Below are positions 16,165-24,074 of a stretch of DNA of 64,000 nucleotides, in pieces. The stretch comes from JAFAGX01 sp035623335 (GTDB lineage Bacteria; Acidobacteriota; Terriglobia; Terriglobales; Acidobacteriaceae): the NCBI GenBank assembly GCA_035623335.1, contig DASPTQ010000099.1:1-64000 (forward strand), in the 5' to 3' direction. How positions within the stretch are numbered: position 1 is the stretch's first letter; the number at the start of each line of letters is the position of its first letter. The position numbers were made by a program, and so were the translations under genes. Under the pieces are notes generated by a model. That model was not told where the DNA came from, ran no database searches, and saw only the letters and a program-made list of their open reading frames with translations.

Positions 16165-16944
16165 ATGGATCCACCGGTTTACGACACGCTGATTCTTTCC
16201 GACCTGCATTTAGGGGCGGAAATGAGCCGCGCCCGCGAGGCCACGCGCGTGCTCAAGGACAATCGCTTCCGGCGGCTGATCCTGCTAGGCGACATCTTTG
16301 CTGACCTAAACTTCCGCCGGCTCACCAAGGAACACTGGAAAGTACTTGGATACATCCGCAAGCTCTCCAACCCCAAACGCAACGTAGAAGTAGTCTGGGT
16401 CGAGGGAAACCACGACCACGGTCTGGCCGATGTCATGTCGCATCTGGTCGGAGTTCGCGTCTATCAGGAATATGTGTGGGAATACCAAGGATTGCGGCAT
16501 GTTGCGATTCATGGCCACCAATTCGATCGTCTGATCGCGGCCAAACTGCACTCGAACTACCTGGGAACGCTTCTGACGCTTCTTTACCTGCAATTACAGA
16601 AGCTTGACGTGAAAGGGAAGCCATTTACCCGCCTGATCGATCGCCTCAACACTCGATGGTTGCGCATGTCATCCCAGGTGGCAGCTGGGGCGCTTTTCCA
16701 CGCCCGCCTACGCAAGGCAGACCGCATCTTCTGCGGGCATACCCATGCACCCATGCATGCCGAGAAGGATGGGGTCCACTACTACAATGCGGGTGGCTGG
16801 GTCGACTCGACTCCTGCGTACATCACGATCGATCGGGAAGGGGTTGTTACCCATGAATACCGAGATCAGGCCGGGGAAGCGCCACCGGTTGACTCTGCAG
16901 CCCTCGATGCGGACTACGATTCGGAACTGTCGCCTCACCTATGA
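16165..16944 (+). CDS. LpxH-like metallophosphoesterase
   Basis: A 259-residue calcineurin-like phosphoesterase with all metal-binding motifs in order: SDLHLG (D-x-H), LLGDIF (GD), EGNHDHG (GNHD), IHGHQFD and CGHTHAP. Members of this branch are usually annotated as UDP-2,3-diacylglucosamine pyrophosphatase (lipid A biosynthesis), but true LpxH normally has GNRD, so the substrate is uncertain. It is followed after 40 bp by a GT28 glycosyltransferase in the same direction. This pairing suggests a joint role in lipid or envelope glycoconjugate synthesis. ATG 16165 is taken although only a weak GGGGC precedes it. Confidence 0.8.
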   Translation: MDPPVYDTLILSDLHLGAEMSRAREATRVLKDNRFRRLILLGDIFADLNFRRLTKEHWKVLGYIRKLSNPKRNVEVVWVEGNHDHGLADVMSHLVGVRVYQEYVWEYQGLRHVAIHGHQFDRLIAAKLHSNYLGTLLTLLYLQLQKLDVKGKPFTRLIDRLNTRWLRMSSQVAAGALFHARLRKADRIFCGHTHAPMHAEKDGVHYYNAGGWVDSTPAYITIDREGVVTHEYRDQAGEAPPVDSAALDADYDSELSPHL

Positions 16945-16984
16945 GCATCTTGGCAGGCGGCGCCATAGGTCATCCAGGTGAATC

Positions 16985-18157
16985 GTGCGTAAGCTGACGA
17001 TCGTTTTCCACCATGCCGGCGGAGGACACCGCAGCGCCGCCGAAGCCTTACGGGACATTCTGGCTCGCAAGGAGTCTCCCTGGGATGTTTCCCTGCTGAA
17101 CCTGCAAGATTTGCTCGATCCTCTCGATATCATGCGCCAAGCAACTGGCGTGCGAATTCAAGACACCTACAATCTGATCCTGCGCAAAGGCTGGACGCGA
17201 TTTACGCCGCAACTTCTGGTGCTGCTTCAGGCGGTGATCCGTGCGTCACATTCCCGCGTAGTCAAGGTATTACGAGAATACTGGTCGCAGCATCCCGCAG
17301 ACCTTGTCCTTTCGGTAATCCCGCACTTCAATCGCGCCTTGGCCGTCAGCCTCCGAAAGAGCCGGGAAGACACGACGCCCTTTGTCACTCTGCTGACGGA
17401 TTTGGCGGACTACCCTCCACGCTTCTGGATCGAGCCGGAATCCCAGTACATCATCGTCGGAACCGAGCATGCCCGCCAGCAAGCTTTGGCGATGGGGCAC
17501 CCGCCCGATCGCATTTTTCAAACATCGGGAATGATTTTGAAGCCGAGGTTCTACGAGAGGAAAACGGTTGACGCCGCTAAGGAAAGAGTGCGTCTCGGGC
17601 TAGAAGCCAGTCGTCCGACCGGCATCGTCCTGTTCGGCGGTCATGGGTCAGAGGTGATGGTTGACATTGTCAAGAGACTGGACCGAAGCGGCGTGGACGT
17701 GCAATTGATCTTGGTTTGCGGTCACAACCAGAAACTGGCGGCTCGGCTGAACCAGCTCAAGACCAGAAATCGAATCCTGGTGGTGGGATTTGTTACCAAC
17801 GTCGACTACTACATGTCTTTGGCCGACTTCTTCATCGGCAAGCCGGGTCCGGGCTCGATCAGCGAGGCTCTGCAGTTTCACCTGCCCGTCATCGTTGAGT
17901 CGAACGCCAAGACACTTCCTCAAGAGCGCTATAACGCGCAATGGATAAGCGAGAGCGGTTTCGGAGAGGTGGTCACCAGCTTTCAAGCGATTGCGCCGGC
18001 CGTCGAACGGTTGCTTGAGCCTCCGACGTTCGACCACCTTCGCCGCAACGTCAACACCTATTCCAACCGGGCGCTGTTCGAGGTCCCCGATATTCTCGAG
18101 CGATGCTCGAGTTGCTCGTACGCACCGGTGGAACGGCTATCGCCCGTAAGTGGATAG
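16985..18157 (+). CDS. MGDG-synthase/UgtP-like glycosyltransferase (GT28)
   Basis: A 390-residue GT-B enzyme. The N-terminal domain starts KLTIVFHHAGGGHRSAAEAL, the glycine loop of monogalactosyldiacylglycerol synthase and processive diacylglycerol glucosyltransferases. The C-terminal half has GIVLFGGHGSEVMVDIV and the donor-binding stretch FFIGKPGPGSISEAL, equivalent to the GT28 nucleotide-sugar site. These enzymes transfer glucose or galactose to diacylglycerol or related lipids at the inner membrane. The start is GTG 16985, preceded by AGGTGA at short spacing. It probably forms an operon with the phosphoesterase 40 bp upstream. Confidence 0.8.
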   Translation: MRKLTIVFHHAGGGHRSAAEALRDILARKESPWDVSLLNLQDLLDPLDIMRQATGVRIQDTYNLILRKGWTRFTPQLLVLLQAVIRASHSRVVKVLREYWSQHPADLVLSVIPHFNRALAVSLRKSREDTTPFVTLLTDLADYPPRFWIEPESQYIIVGTEHARQQALAMGHPPDRIFQTSGMILKPRFYERKTVDAAKERVRLGLEASRPTGIVLFGGHGSEVMVDIVKRLDRSGVDVQLILVCGHNQKLAARLNQLKTRNRILVVGFVTNVDYYMSLADFFIGKPGPGSISEALQFHLPVIVESNAKTLPQERYNAQWISESGFGEVVTSFQAIAPAVERLLEPPTFDHLRRNVNTYSNRALFEVPDILERCSSCSYAPVERLSPVSG

Positions 18158-18284
18158 CCATCGATCGAAATGTCCATCAAGTTGTTATCCAACCCAGCAA
18201 ACTTGAGTGTGCTGGCAACGGAGCATTCAAGTCAGGATTACCTCTTCACCGGACGATCCAGCGTCGAGATTCTTCGATCGGTCT

Positions 18285-18824
18285 TCAGAAGTGAACCACG
18301 ATCCCGGTGGAGAAACGTGCATTGGTCTGCGAGCTGCTGAAGAAGCGAGTTTGCAGCGCCTCCAGTTGAAGGCGCCAACCGAGAATGCGAGCGAAACGAT
18401 AGTCGAGACCGCCGCCTAAGGCATCCGCAAACGAACTGCTCGAAGTAGAGACTCCTGTCAGGCTTGCGCTGATGTGTCCGCCACCAATCAGCGCGTGCAC
18501 AAAGGGGCGGATCCTGGAGACCTTAAAGGAAAGTTCCGGGCCGAACAAGAAGTTGTATTCGGATAGATTCGCATTGCCGTCTGCTCCATCAATCGTCGTG
18601 TCTTGCGAGCCATAATGTCCGCTGAAGTCGGCCACTACGCCCAGCAGCGGCAAGAACTGACCTTCAATGGATCCGTTCCATCCATTCAAGCTGGTCGACT
18701 GCCCTGGAGTCAGATTTGTCTGGGTGTAGGAATATCCGAAGAACACGTTCCCGCTCGGCAACTGCCCCCACGCGCATACCGTAAACAAAAGGCCCACCAA
18801 CGAAATCGCCGCACACTTGCCCAT
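18285..18824 (-). CDS. Small outer-membrane beta-barrel protein
   Basis: A 179-residue protein with a signal peptide (MGKCAAISLVGLLFTVCAWG). The mature part is an alternation of amphipathic strands (NVFFGYSYTQTNL, SIEGQFLPLLGVVADFSGHY, NFLFGPELSFKV, FVHALIGGGHIS, GGGLDYRFARILGWRLQLEA) and ends GIVVHF with the terminal Phe used as a beta-signal. This fits an eight-stranded OmpX/OmpA-type barrel without a peptidoglycan-binding domain. GGAG lies 11-12 nt before ATG 18824. It is downstream of the HtrA gene on the same strand but 230 bp away, so it is probably separately transcribed. The role (adhesion, stress or porin) is unknown. Confidence 0.75.
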   Translation of the reverse strand: MGKCAAISLVGLLFTVCAWGQLPSGNVFFGYSYTQTNLTPGQSTSLNGWNGSIEGQFLPLLGVVADFSGHYGSQDTTIDGADGNANLSEYNFLFGPELSFKVSRIRPFVHALIGGGHISASLTGVSTSSSSFADALGGGLDYRFARILGWRLQLEALQTRFFSSSQTNARFSTGIVVHF

Positions 18825-19055
18825 AAACTGACGTTCTCCTTTCTAGGGCTGGGATAGAAGTCAGTTGGATGCACCTCGAGGCGCAAGGGATGTCGTCATG
18901 GGAACGATGCAGTGCGGGCTGGCGGGGTGACTAGCCTTATACACGCCGATTCTAACGCCTTAAGAGGAATGGCCGGATGGAGACCCGGTGACCTTTGCCA
19001 CGTGATTCTGGGCAGCGGCTGCCATGCTGCAGGAAAGGGAATCGCAGGATCCTGC

Positions 19056-20198
19056 CTACACCTGCTCTCTGGCCTCGCCGAGAGTTACATTAAAATCCAA
19101 CTTCTGCTTGCCACGAAACACGGTTACCTTGACGGTGTCACCCGCGCGATGCTTGTTCATGATTTGCGCCAAGTCCTGCTGGTCTTCCACGGCTTCGCCG
19201 TCAACCGCGACAATCAGGTCGCCACCAATCATGATTTGATCATTTCCCAGGTAGGCCCGTTCCTTGCCGGCTCGTAACCCGGCGCGTTCTGCAGCCCCGC
19301 CGGGAACTACCTGCACGATCAGCAATCCGTAGTTGGCGGGCAACCCCATCTGCTCGGCCAGATCGGGATCGATGGGTATTGTGGCTACGCCCAGGGCTGG
19401 CCGGCGTACGCGTCCCAAGGTTACCAGATCATTGAGCACAGCTTTCGCGGTATTGATAGGAATAGCAAATCCGATCCCGGCACTTTGCCCGACATTGGAG
19501 GCGATCATGGTGTTGATTCCGATTACCTCGCCATGCCAATTGAGAAGAGGTCCTCCAGAATTTCCCGGGTTAATAGCGGCATCCGTCTGGATGGCCTCCT
19601 CGATTTTGAGACCGTCGGGTTCTCGCACCGAGCGAATCGAGCTCACGATACCGCGCGTCAGTGTCCCGGATAACCCAAATGGATTGCCGATGGCATAGAC
19701 CTTTTGCCCGACCTGCAAATGCGTGGAATCTCCCAGCGTCATGGGCTGTAGGTCGGTCGCTTTGATCTGAACCACGGCCAGGTCGTGAGCTCGATCGGTC
19801 CCCACAATCGTGGCCCGATACTTCTTGCGATTATTCAACGTGACTTCAACCTGGGGCGCATCCGCGACCACGTGATAGTTGGTGAGGATGTGGCCATCCT
19901 TATCAAGGATGAACCCGGAGCCTTGCCCCTCGGCGGGCACCAAACCGTAGAAGAAATCGAAGGTCACGGCGTGCGATGTGATGTTGACGACCGATGCAAT
20001 ATTCTTGCGATAGACCGCGATGTTGTTCTGCTCTTCTGGATCCAGCGATTCGTTGGCGCTTGCCGCCTCACTGATTTCGATTTTAGCGGGACGTCCCGTC
20101 CGTTTCGCAACTTCCTCGTGACCAGGGCGGTAGGTTGTGAAATAAAAGAACGCCCCGGCGAGGACGAAAGCAATCAGAGCGGGCCGCAGCAGCTTCAT
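19056..20198 (-). CDS. HtrA/DegP-type trypsin-like serine protease
   Basis: A 380-residue envelope protease. An N-terminal membrane anchor or signal (about 5-21) is followed by a trypsin domain with the triad His109 (TNYHVV), Asp139 (AHDLAVV) and Ser214 (GNSGGPLL), and by one PDZ domain (about 270-370: GLLIVQVVPGGAAERAGLRA, then GDLIVAVDGEAVEDQQDL). A single PDZ and the uncleaved-looking anchor make it DegS-like in architecture, though it may simply be a periplasmic quality-control protease. ATG 20198 is chosen because GAGG lies upstream and the anchor starts there. The next gene upstream is coaE, 128 bp away on the same strand. Confidence 0.9.
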   Translation of the reverse strand: MKLLRPALIAFVLAGAFFYFTTYRPGHEEVAKRTGRPAKIEISEAASANESLDPEEQNNIAVYRKNIASVVNITSHAVTFDFFYGLVPAEGQGSGFILDKDGHILTNYHVVADAPQVEVTLNNRKKYRATIVGTDRAHDLAVVQIKATDLQPMTLGDSTHLQVGQKVYAIGNPFGLSGTLTRGIVSSIRSVREPDGLKIEEAIQTDAAINPGNSGGPLLNWHGEVIGINTMIASNVGQSAGIGFAIPINTAKAVLNDLVTLGRVRRPALGVATIPIDPDLAEQMGLPANYGLLIVQVVPGGAAERAGLRAGKERAYLGNDQIMIGGDLIVAVDGEAVEDQQDLAQIMNKHRAGDTVKVTVFRGKQKLDFNVTLGEAREQV

Positions 20199-20326
20199 AG
20201 AAGTACGTTCCTCAGGCAACCGTGCGATACGGTTCCAAGAATGATTGTAAATAAAGTTGTTGCCTTCTCGCGCATTCTGGATTCTCTTTGGCCGTGGTGT
20301 CGCCCTGTTTTTCGATACCCTCCAGG

Positions 20327-20959
20327 CTAAGCCTTTTCCCCTTCTCGCTGTCGCAGCTTCTGGTAAATCGCCTCTACCTGTTTTCGGGTCTCCTCGAGCG
20401 AGCCGGAATTATCGACCACGTAATCGGCGGCTCTGAGCTTTTCTTCCTCCGGCAGTTGCGCCGCCGCACGCCGCGTGACCTCGCGGCGGGCGGTTTCCAT
20501 ATCGACACCGACCCGCGCGGCCCAGCGGCTGATTCGCTGTTCAGGACGGCAGGTGACCACGACCAATCGGTCGAATCGCTCGGCCGCGCGCGCTTCGAGA
20601 ATCAGCGCCGCCTCGACCATGGCGATCGCATGGGGATCGCGGCGACCAAGACTTTCCATCCACACATTTTCCCGCTCGATGACCGCCGGATGCACGATGC
20701 GGTTCAGTTGCTCGATCCGCGAAGGCGCCGCTCCACCAAATGCCGCCTCCGCCAATCGCGCCCGATTAATCGTCCTGTCCGGATTCAAAATGTCGCTGCC
20801 GAACTGCGCTACCACCTTCTCGTACACCGCTCCGCCCGGCTCGATCAGTTCATGGGCAACCTTGTCGGACTGGATCAAATGCACGCCCAACTGGGTGAAC
20901 ATCTCTCCGACCACGGACTTGCCGGAGGCGATCCCGCCGGTGAGTCCGACTTTCAGCAA
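20327..20959 (-). CDS. coaE: Dephospho-CoA kinase
   Basis: A 210-residue enzyme phosphorylating the 3'-hydroxyl of dephospho-CoA, the last step of coenzyme A synthesis. The P-loop GLTGGIASGKS sits at the N-terminus, followed by LIQSDKVAHELIEPG and by NRIVHPAVIERE in the CoA-binding lid. ARAAERFDRLVVVTCRPEQ covers the C-terminal strand. No ATG fits: TTG at 20959 is preceded by AGGAGG with 5-nt spacing and places the P-loop at residue 6, as in the family, so it is taken as the start. FolD lies 84 bp upstream on the same strand and may be co-transcribed. Confidence 0.92.
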   Translation of the reverse strand: MLKVGLTGGIASGKSVVGEMFTQLGVHLIQSDKVAHELIEPGGAVYEKVVAQFGSDILNPDRTINRARLAEAAFGGAAPSRIEQLNRIVHPAVIERENVWMESLGRRDPHAIAMVEAALILEARAAERFDRLVVVTCRPEQRISRWAARVGVDMETARREVTRRAAAQLPEEEKLRAADYVVDNSGSLEETRKQVEAIYQKLRQREGEKA

Positions 20960-21042
20960 GTTGTCCTCCTGGGAGCTGGCATTCGCGAGCGACGGGCAAA
21001 GGCACTCGGGCTCAAGCCAACCCAAGATCCCGGTTCGAGCCG

Positions 21043-21978
21043 CTAAGCCCGGGAGAGCATCCGAACTCCCCGCCTGGTTTTCGCCGCCTTCACCGTATTC
21101 GCCATTAGCATTGCGATCGTGAGCGGGCCGACGCCGCCCGGTACGGGTGTCAACCAGCCAGCCACCTCCGCTACCTCGGGATGCACATCTCCCACGAGGG
21201 TTGAGCCCTTGGTTTGGAATATCTCCCGGCGCTTGCTATCTCCCCTGAAGAGGCGGTCGAACTCCGTCTGGTCCGTCACCGTATTCATCCCCACATCAAC
21301 CACGACTGCACCGGCTTTGACAAAGTCGCGGGTAATCATTCCGGCTCGCCCGATGGCGGCGACCAGAATGTCGGCCCGCCGACATACCCCCGGCAAGTCT
21401 CGAGTTTTGGAGTGACAAATCGTGACCGTGGCGTTGCGATTGGTCAGCAGCATGGCCGTGGGCTTTCCTACAATGTCGCTTCGTCCTACCACCACCGCTT
21501 CCTGACCGCCAATCGGAATGTGGCTGCGTTCCAGAATCTCCATAATTCCCGCTGGTGTACACGGCACCAGGCCGGGGCGTCCGGTGGCAAGGAATCCGAC
21601 ATTCATCGGATGAAATCCATCGACGTCCTTGTCCGGATCAACCGTCATCAGAACCTGCTTGGAATCCACCTGCGGCGGCAAAGGCAGCTGCACGAGGATG
21701 CCATCAATTTCTTCCCGCCGGTTCAGGTCTGCGATAAGGGCTCGTAATTCTTCGGTGGAGATCGTTTCCGGGGGGGTGTGGGTTTCGCTATAGATCCCAA
21801 CCTCTTCGCAAGCCTTCACCTTGCCGCGGACATACACGGCCGAAGCCGGATTGTGTCCGACCAGGACCACCGCGAGTCCTGGACGCATTGCCGAGGCGGC
21901 CATGTCCCTCGCTTCGGCCGCAACTTCTGCCCTAATTTCACTAGCGATTTTGGTGCCGTCGATGATCCTCGCTGCCAT
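21043..21978 (-). CDS. folD: Methylenetetrahydrofolate dehydrogenase/cyclohydrolase
   Basis: A 311-residue bifunctional enzyme converting 5,10-methylene-THF to 10-formyl-THF with NADP. VGHNPASAVYVRGKVKACEE contains the catalytic Tyr and Lys, DGILVQLPLPPQVDSKQVL is the second signature, and PCTPAGIMEILER leads to the Rossmann domain (VVVGRSDIVGKPTAMLL). The C-terminus PVPGGVGPLTIAMLMANTV is complete. The protein is slightly longer than usual (about 285-300) because of a charged insert (RLFRGDSKRREIFQ) before the final strand. It precedes coaE on the same strand, a housekeeping pair. Confidence 0.95.
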   Translation of the reverse strand: MAARIIDGTKIASEIRAEVAAEARDMAASAMRPGLAVVLVGHNPASAVYVRGKVKACEEVGIYSETHTPPETISTEELRALIADLNRREEIDGILVQLPLPPQVDSKQVLMTVDPDKDVDGFHPMNVGFLATGRPGLVPCTPAGIMEILERSHIPIGGQEAVVVGRSDIVGKPTAMLLTNRNATVTICHSKTRDLPGVCRRADILVAAIGRAGMITRDFVKAGAVVVDVGMNTVTDQTEFDRLFRGDSKRREIFQTKGSTLVGDVHPEVAEVAGWLTPVPGGVGPLTIAMLMANTVKAAKTRRGVRMLSRA

Positions 21979-22057
21979 CGATTCCTCTATCCAGCAGGCT
22001 ACATCATTTCCAGTGATACTACCGAGCGGCCGTTTCCACTGTTCGGGGCTTAGCGGT

Positions 22058-22801
22058 TCAGCGACGAAACCAGGGAAATTCCTCGTTACCTGCCTTCCCT
22101 ATATTCGCTTCCGCAAATTCTCGGCACCGGTCGAGTGCGGCCTGCAGTTTCTCGAGCGAGTTTTCCCGCGCCGTGTCGTCGGCATCGCACGGCACCGGAA
22201 TCTGCCGGCTCACCCGCATGAGCGCCCGCGAAAATGGCTTGGGGATCATCAATCGATCCCACGTGTTCAGCACCCAGGCATCGCTCAGCGCAATATGAAA
22301 GCCGACCATCGGTATGCCTGTCGCGCGCGCCAGTATCACCGGGCCGGGTTTCACCACCTGTCTGGGTCCGCGGGGTCCATCCAGGGTGAATGCCACGACC
22401 CAACCTTGTTCGAGCTCCCGGCGCATGCCTAGCAGGGCGCGTACGGCAAACCGGCTGCTCGATCCGCGCACTTTGACGAACCCGAACTTCTGCATGATCC
22501 GTCCGGTATACTCGCCATCGAAACTGTCGCTGCTCATTACTCGAATGTTCAGATCGCGCCACAGATACATCGCCGGGATCATCGCGCTGTGCCAGAAGGA
22601 ATACACAAAGGGACGTGCCTCGAGACTGCCGGGCGAGCCCTCTTCCCACGACACCGCAAAGCGAATCGTCGGGCCGAGGGCGCGAATGATTCCATATCCC
22701 ACCCAGGTAATCACCCACAATTGAAATCGCTGCCAAAGCGTGAAGCGCCCTTCTTGTGGAGAGGCTTGATCGGAAGCCGATGTCGTGGCCGTGGAGCTCA
22801 C
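22058..22801 (-). CDS. DUF374 lysophospholipid acyltransferase family protein
   Basis: A membrane-associated acyltransferase of about 247 residues. An N-terminal hydrophobic segment (FQLWVITWVGYGIIRALG) is followed by FVYSFWHSAMIPAMYL, which supplies the H-x4-equivalent of LPLAT motif I. FGFVKVRGSSSRFAVRALLG and AFTLDGPRGPRQVVKPG match the conserved blocks of the DUF374 branch, related to KDO-lipid A acyltransferases. It probably acylates a lipid A or phospholipid precursor on the inner membrane. The start is uncertain: GTG 22801 is chosen because upstream residues are low in conservation, but GTG 22876 is also in frame. It lies 80 bp from folD on the same strand. Confidence 0.8.
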   Translation of the reverse strand: MSSTATTSASDQASPQEGRFTLWQRFQLWVITWVGYGIIRALGPTIRFAVSWEEGSPGSLEARPFVYSFWHSAMIPAMYLWRDLNIRVMSSDSFDGEYTGRIMQKFGFVKVRGSSSRFAVRALLGMRRELEQGWVVAFTLDGPRGPRQVVKPGPVILARATGIPMVGFHIALSDAWVLNTWDRLMIPKPFSRALMRVSRQIPVPCDADDTARENSLEKLQAALDRCREFAEANIGKAGNEEFPWFRR

Positions 22802-22961
22802 TCTGGTATTGTACCGTTCGCAATCCGCCGTCCCCTCAGACCGTGGAGCACTCGAGCCATACCATCCGGCCGTCACGGCGCGATCGTCCGACCGCGGTCG
22901 GACGGCCAGCCGCGAACTGCCACGGGTGCCAAGGGATCATTTTTTCGCATGGCACCGTGGT

Positions 22962-23357
22962 TTAGAGCGTATGCAAGTATGACAGCAAATCCTCAACCTG
23001 CGGTTGCGTGAGCACTTGGCCGTAGGCCGGCATTTTGTTGCGTCCCATTTTAATGACATCGCTTACGCGATCGTCGTTCGCCGGCATTCCACTCATCGGG
23101 AGGAATGGCTGCTTGAAGACGTGTTTCATGCTCGGTCCGCGGCGTCCGCGGGAAGAGTAGGGAGCATGGCAGCGGTCACAGTATTGATCATAGATGCGGC
23201 GTCCCGCGGCCTGTTGCGCGTTGAGTCCCAGTTCAGCGTCGCTCTTGCGTAGCTCAACATCGCAGCCAATTGTTGTAATGATGCCTAGAATTACGAAAGT
23301 CAGAACCGTAAGAGGAATTTTGCAGATCGTAGGATGCAGAATGAGAATCCTCCCCAA
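22962..23357 (-). CDS. c-type cytochrome, small, membrane-anchored or lipoprotein
   Basis: A single-heme class I cytochrome c of up to 131 residues. The heme motif CDRCH (60-64) is preceded by GRRIYDQYC, and the Met ligand lies in NKMPAYGQVL, with the final helix VEDLLSYLHTL. The N-terminus is hydrophobic (IPLTVLTFVILGIITTIGC) with a possible lipobox ending in Cys32. It probably shuttles electrons at the periplasmic face. The start is uncertain: TTG 23357 overlaps an AGGAGG too closely, and a non-standard start a few codons later, behind GGGGAGG, is possible. It is divergent from the DUF488 gene. Confidence 0.82.
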   Translation of the reverse strand: MGRILILHPTICKIPLTVLTFVILGIITTIGCDVELRKSDAELGLNAQQAAGRRIYDQYCDRCHAPYSSRGRRGPSMKHVFKQPFLPMSGMPANDDRVSDVIKMGRNKMPAYGQVLTQPQVEDLLSYLHTL

Positions 23358-23400
23358 ACCTCCTGTTCAGAACGCCGATGTACAATAATAGAGTAAATCC

Positions 23401-23850
23401 ATGGCAGCCGTTGGAACCCGAGTGGAGGTCAAGCGAGTGTATGAGAAACCATTGCCCTCCGACGGCACGCGTGTGCTGGTAGACCGACTTTGGCCACGCG
23501 GCTTGACCAAAGATCGAGCCGACATCGATGCCTGGTTTCGGGAAGTTGCTCCCTCTGGTCGCCTGCGCACCTGGTTCCACAGCCATCCGCTAGAATGGCC
23601 GAGCTTCCGCCAGCGCTATCTGAAAGAACTCTCCTGCCCCAAAGGCACGAGTGCTTTGGACGAACTCTATCGGTTGGTCCGCGGAAAAAAGCAAGTCACT
23701 TTGCTGTTCGCCTCCCGTAACCAGGAGCATAACAACGCAGTCGTTTTGAAAGATCTCCTCAACGGAATGCGTAAGCCTCCCACCGGAACCGGCCCCGCTG
23801 GAGCCCGCGTAGCGCGCCCTCATCAGGCGAAAGGTATGTCGCGCAGATAG
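23401..23850 (+). CDS. DUF488 family protein (YeaO-like)
   Basis: A 149-residue cytoplasmic protein with the DUF488 core: VKRVYEKPLPSDGTRVLVDR, then LWPRGLTKDRADIDAWF, PSGRLRTWFHSHPLEWPSF and a final strand QVTLLFASRNQEHNNAVVL. The biochemical role of the family is unknown. The last ~20 residues (TGTGPAGARVARPHQAKG) extend beyond the usual ~120-residue core and look disordered. ATG 23401 has no Shine-Dalgarno, but TACAAT at 23381-23386 places a -10 element about 15 bp upstream, so a nearly leaderless message is possible. Divergent from the cytochrome gene. Confidence 0.8.
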   Translation: MAAVGTRVEVKRVYEKPLPSDGTRVLVDRLWPRGLTKDRADIDAWFREVAPSGRLRTWFHSHPLEWPSFRQRYLKELSCPKGTSALDELYRLVRGKKQVTLLFASRNQEHNNAVVLKDLLNGMRKPPTGTGPAGARVARPHQAKGMSRR

Positions 23851-23938
23851 GGTCGATCCCGGGCGCGTCCCTGGTCATTCGTACTGGGTAGGTTCGCCCA
23901 GACTCAAGGAGTCAAAACGGGCAGCCGCATGCGGTTGG

Positions 23939-24066
23939 GATGAGCTGTTGAGGCTCATCTTAGGCCCAGCGTCAGCCCCGAGGTTGGCCCCGGGGGAGTG
24001 GGCCTAAGCGGAGAGATGAGAAATTCCTTTCTCTGTGGAGGCTCCTTGGCGCAAGGAGCGTTCCAC
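23939..24066. other. Array of four hairpins, candidate structured RNA
   Basis: Four stems follow each other with little spacer. GATGAGC/GCTCATC is at 23939-23959. The 10-bp stem CTTAGGCCCA/TGGGCCTAAG pairs 23959-23968 with 23999-24008 and encloses a GC-rich inner region. GAGAAA/TTTCTC is at 24018-24033, and GCTCCTTG/CAAGGAGC with a 3-nt loop is at 24041-24059. All four are perfect in the stems listed. There is no T-tract on either strand, so a simple terminator is unlikely. The array lies between convergent genes (DUF488 and the GloVer protein). Confidence 0.5.
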
Positions 24067-24074
24067 ATCTGACC

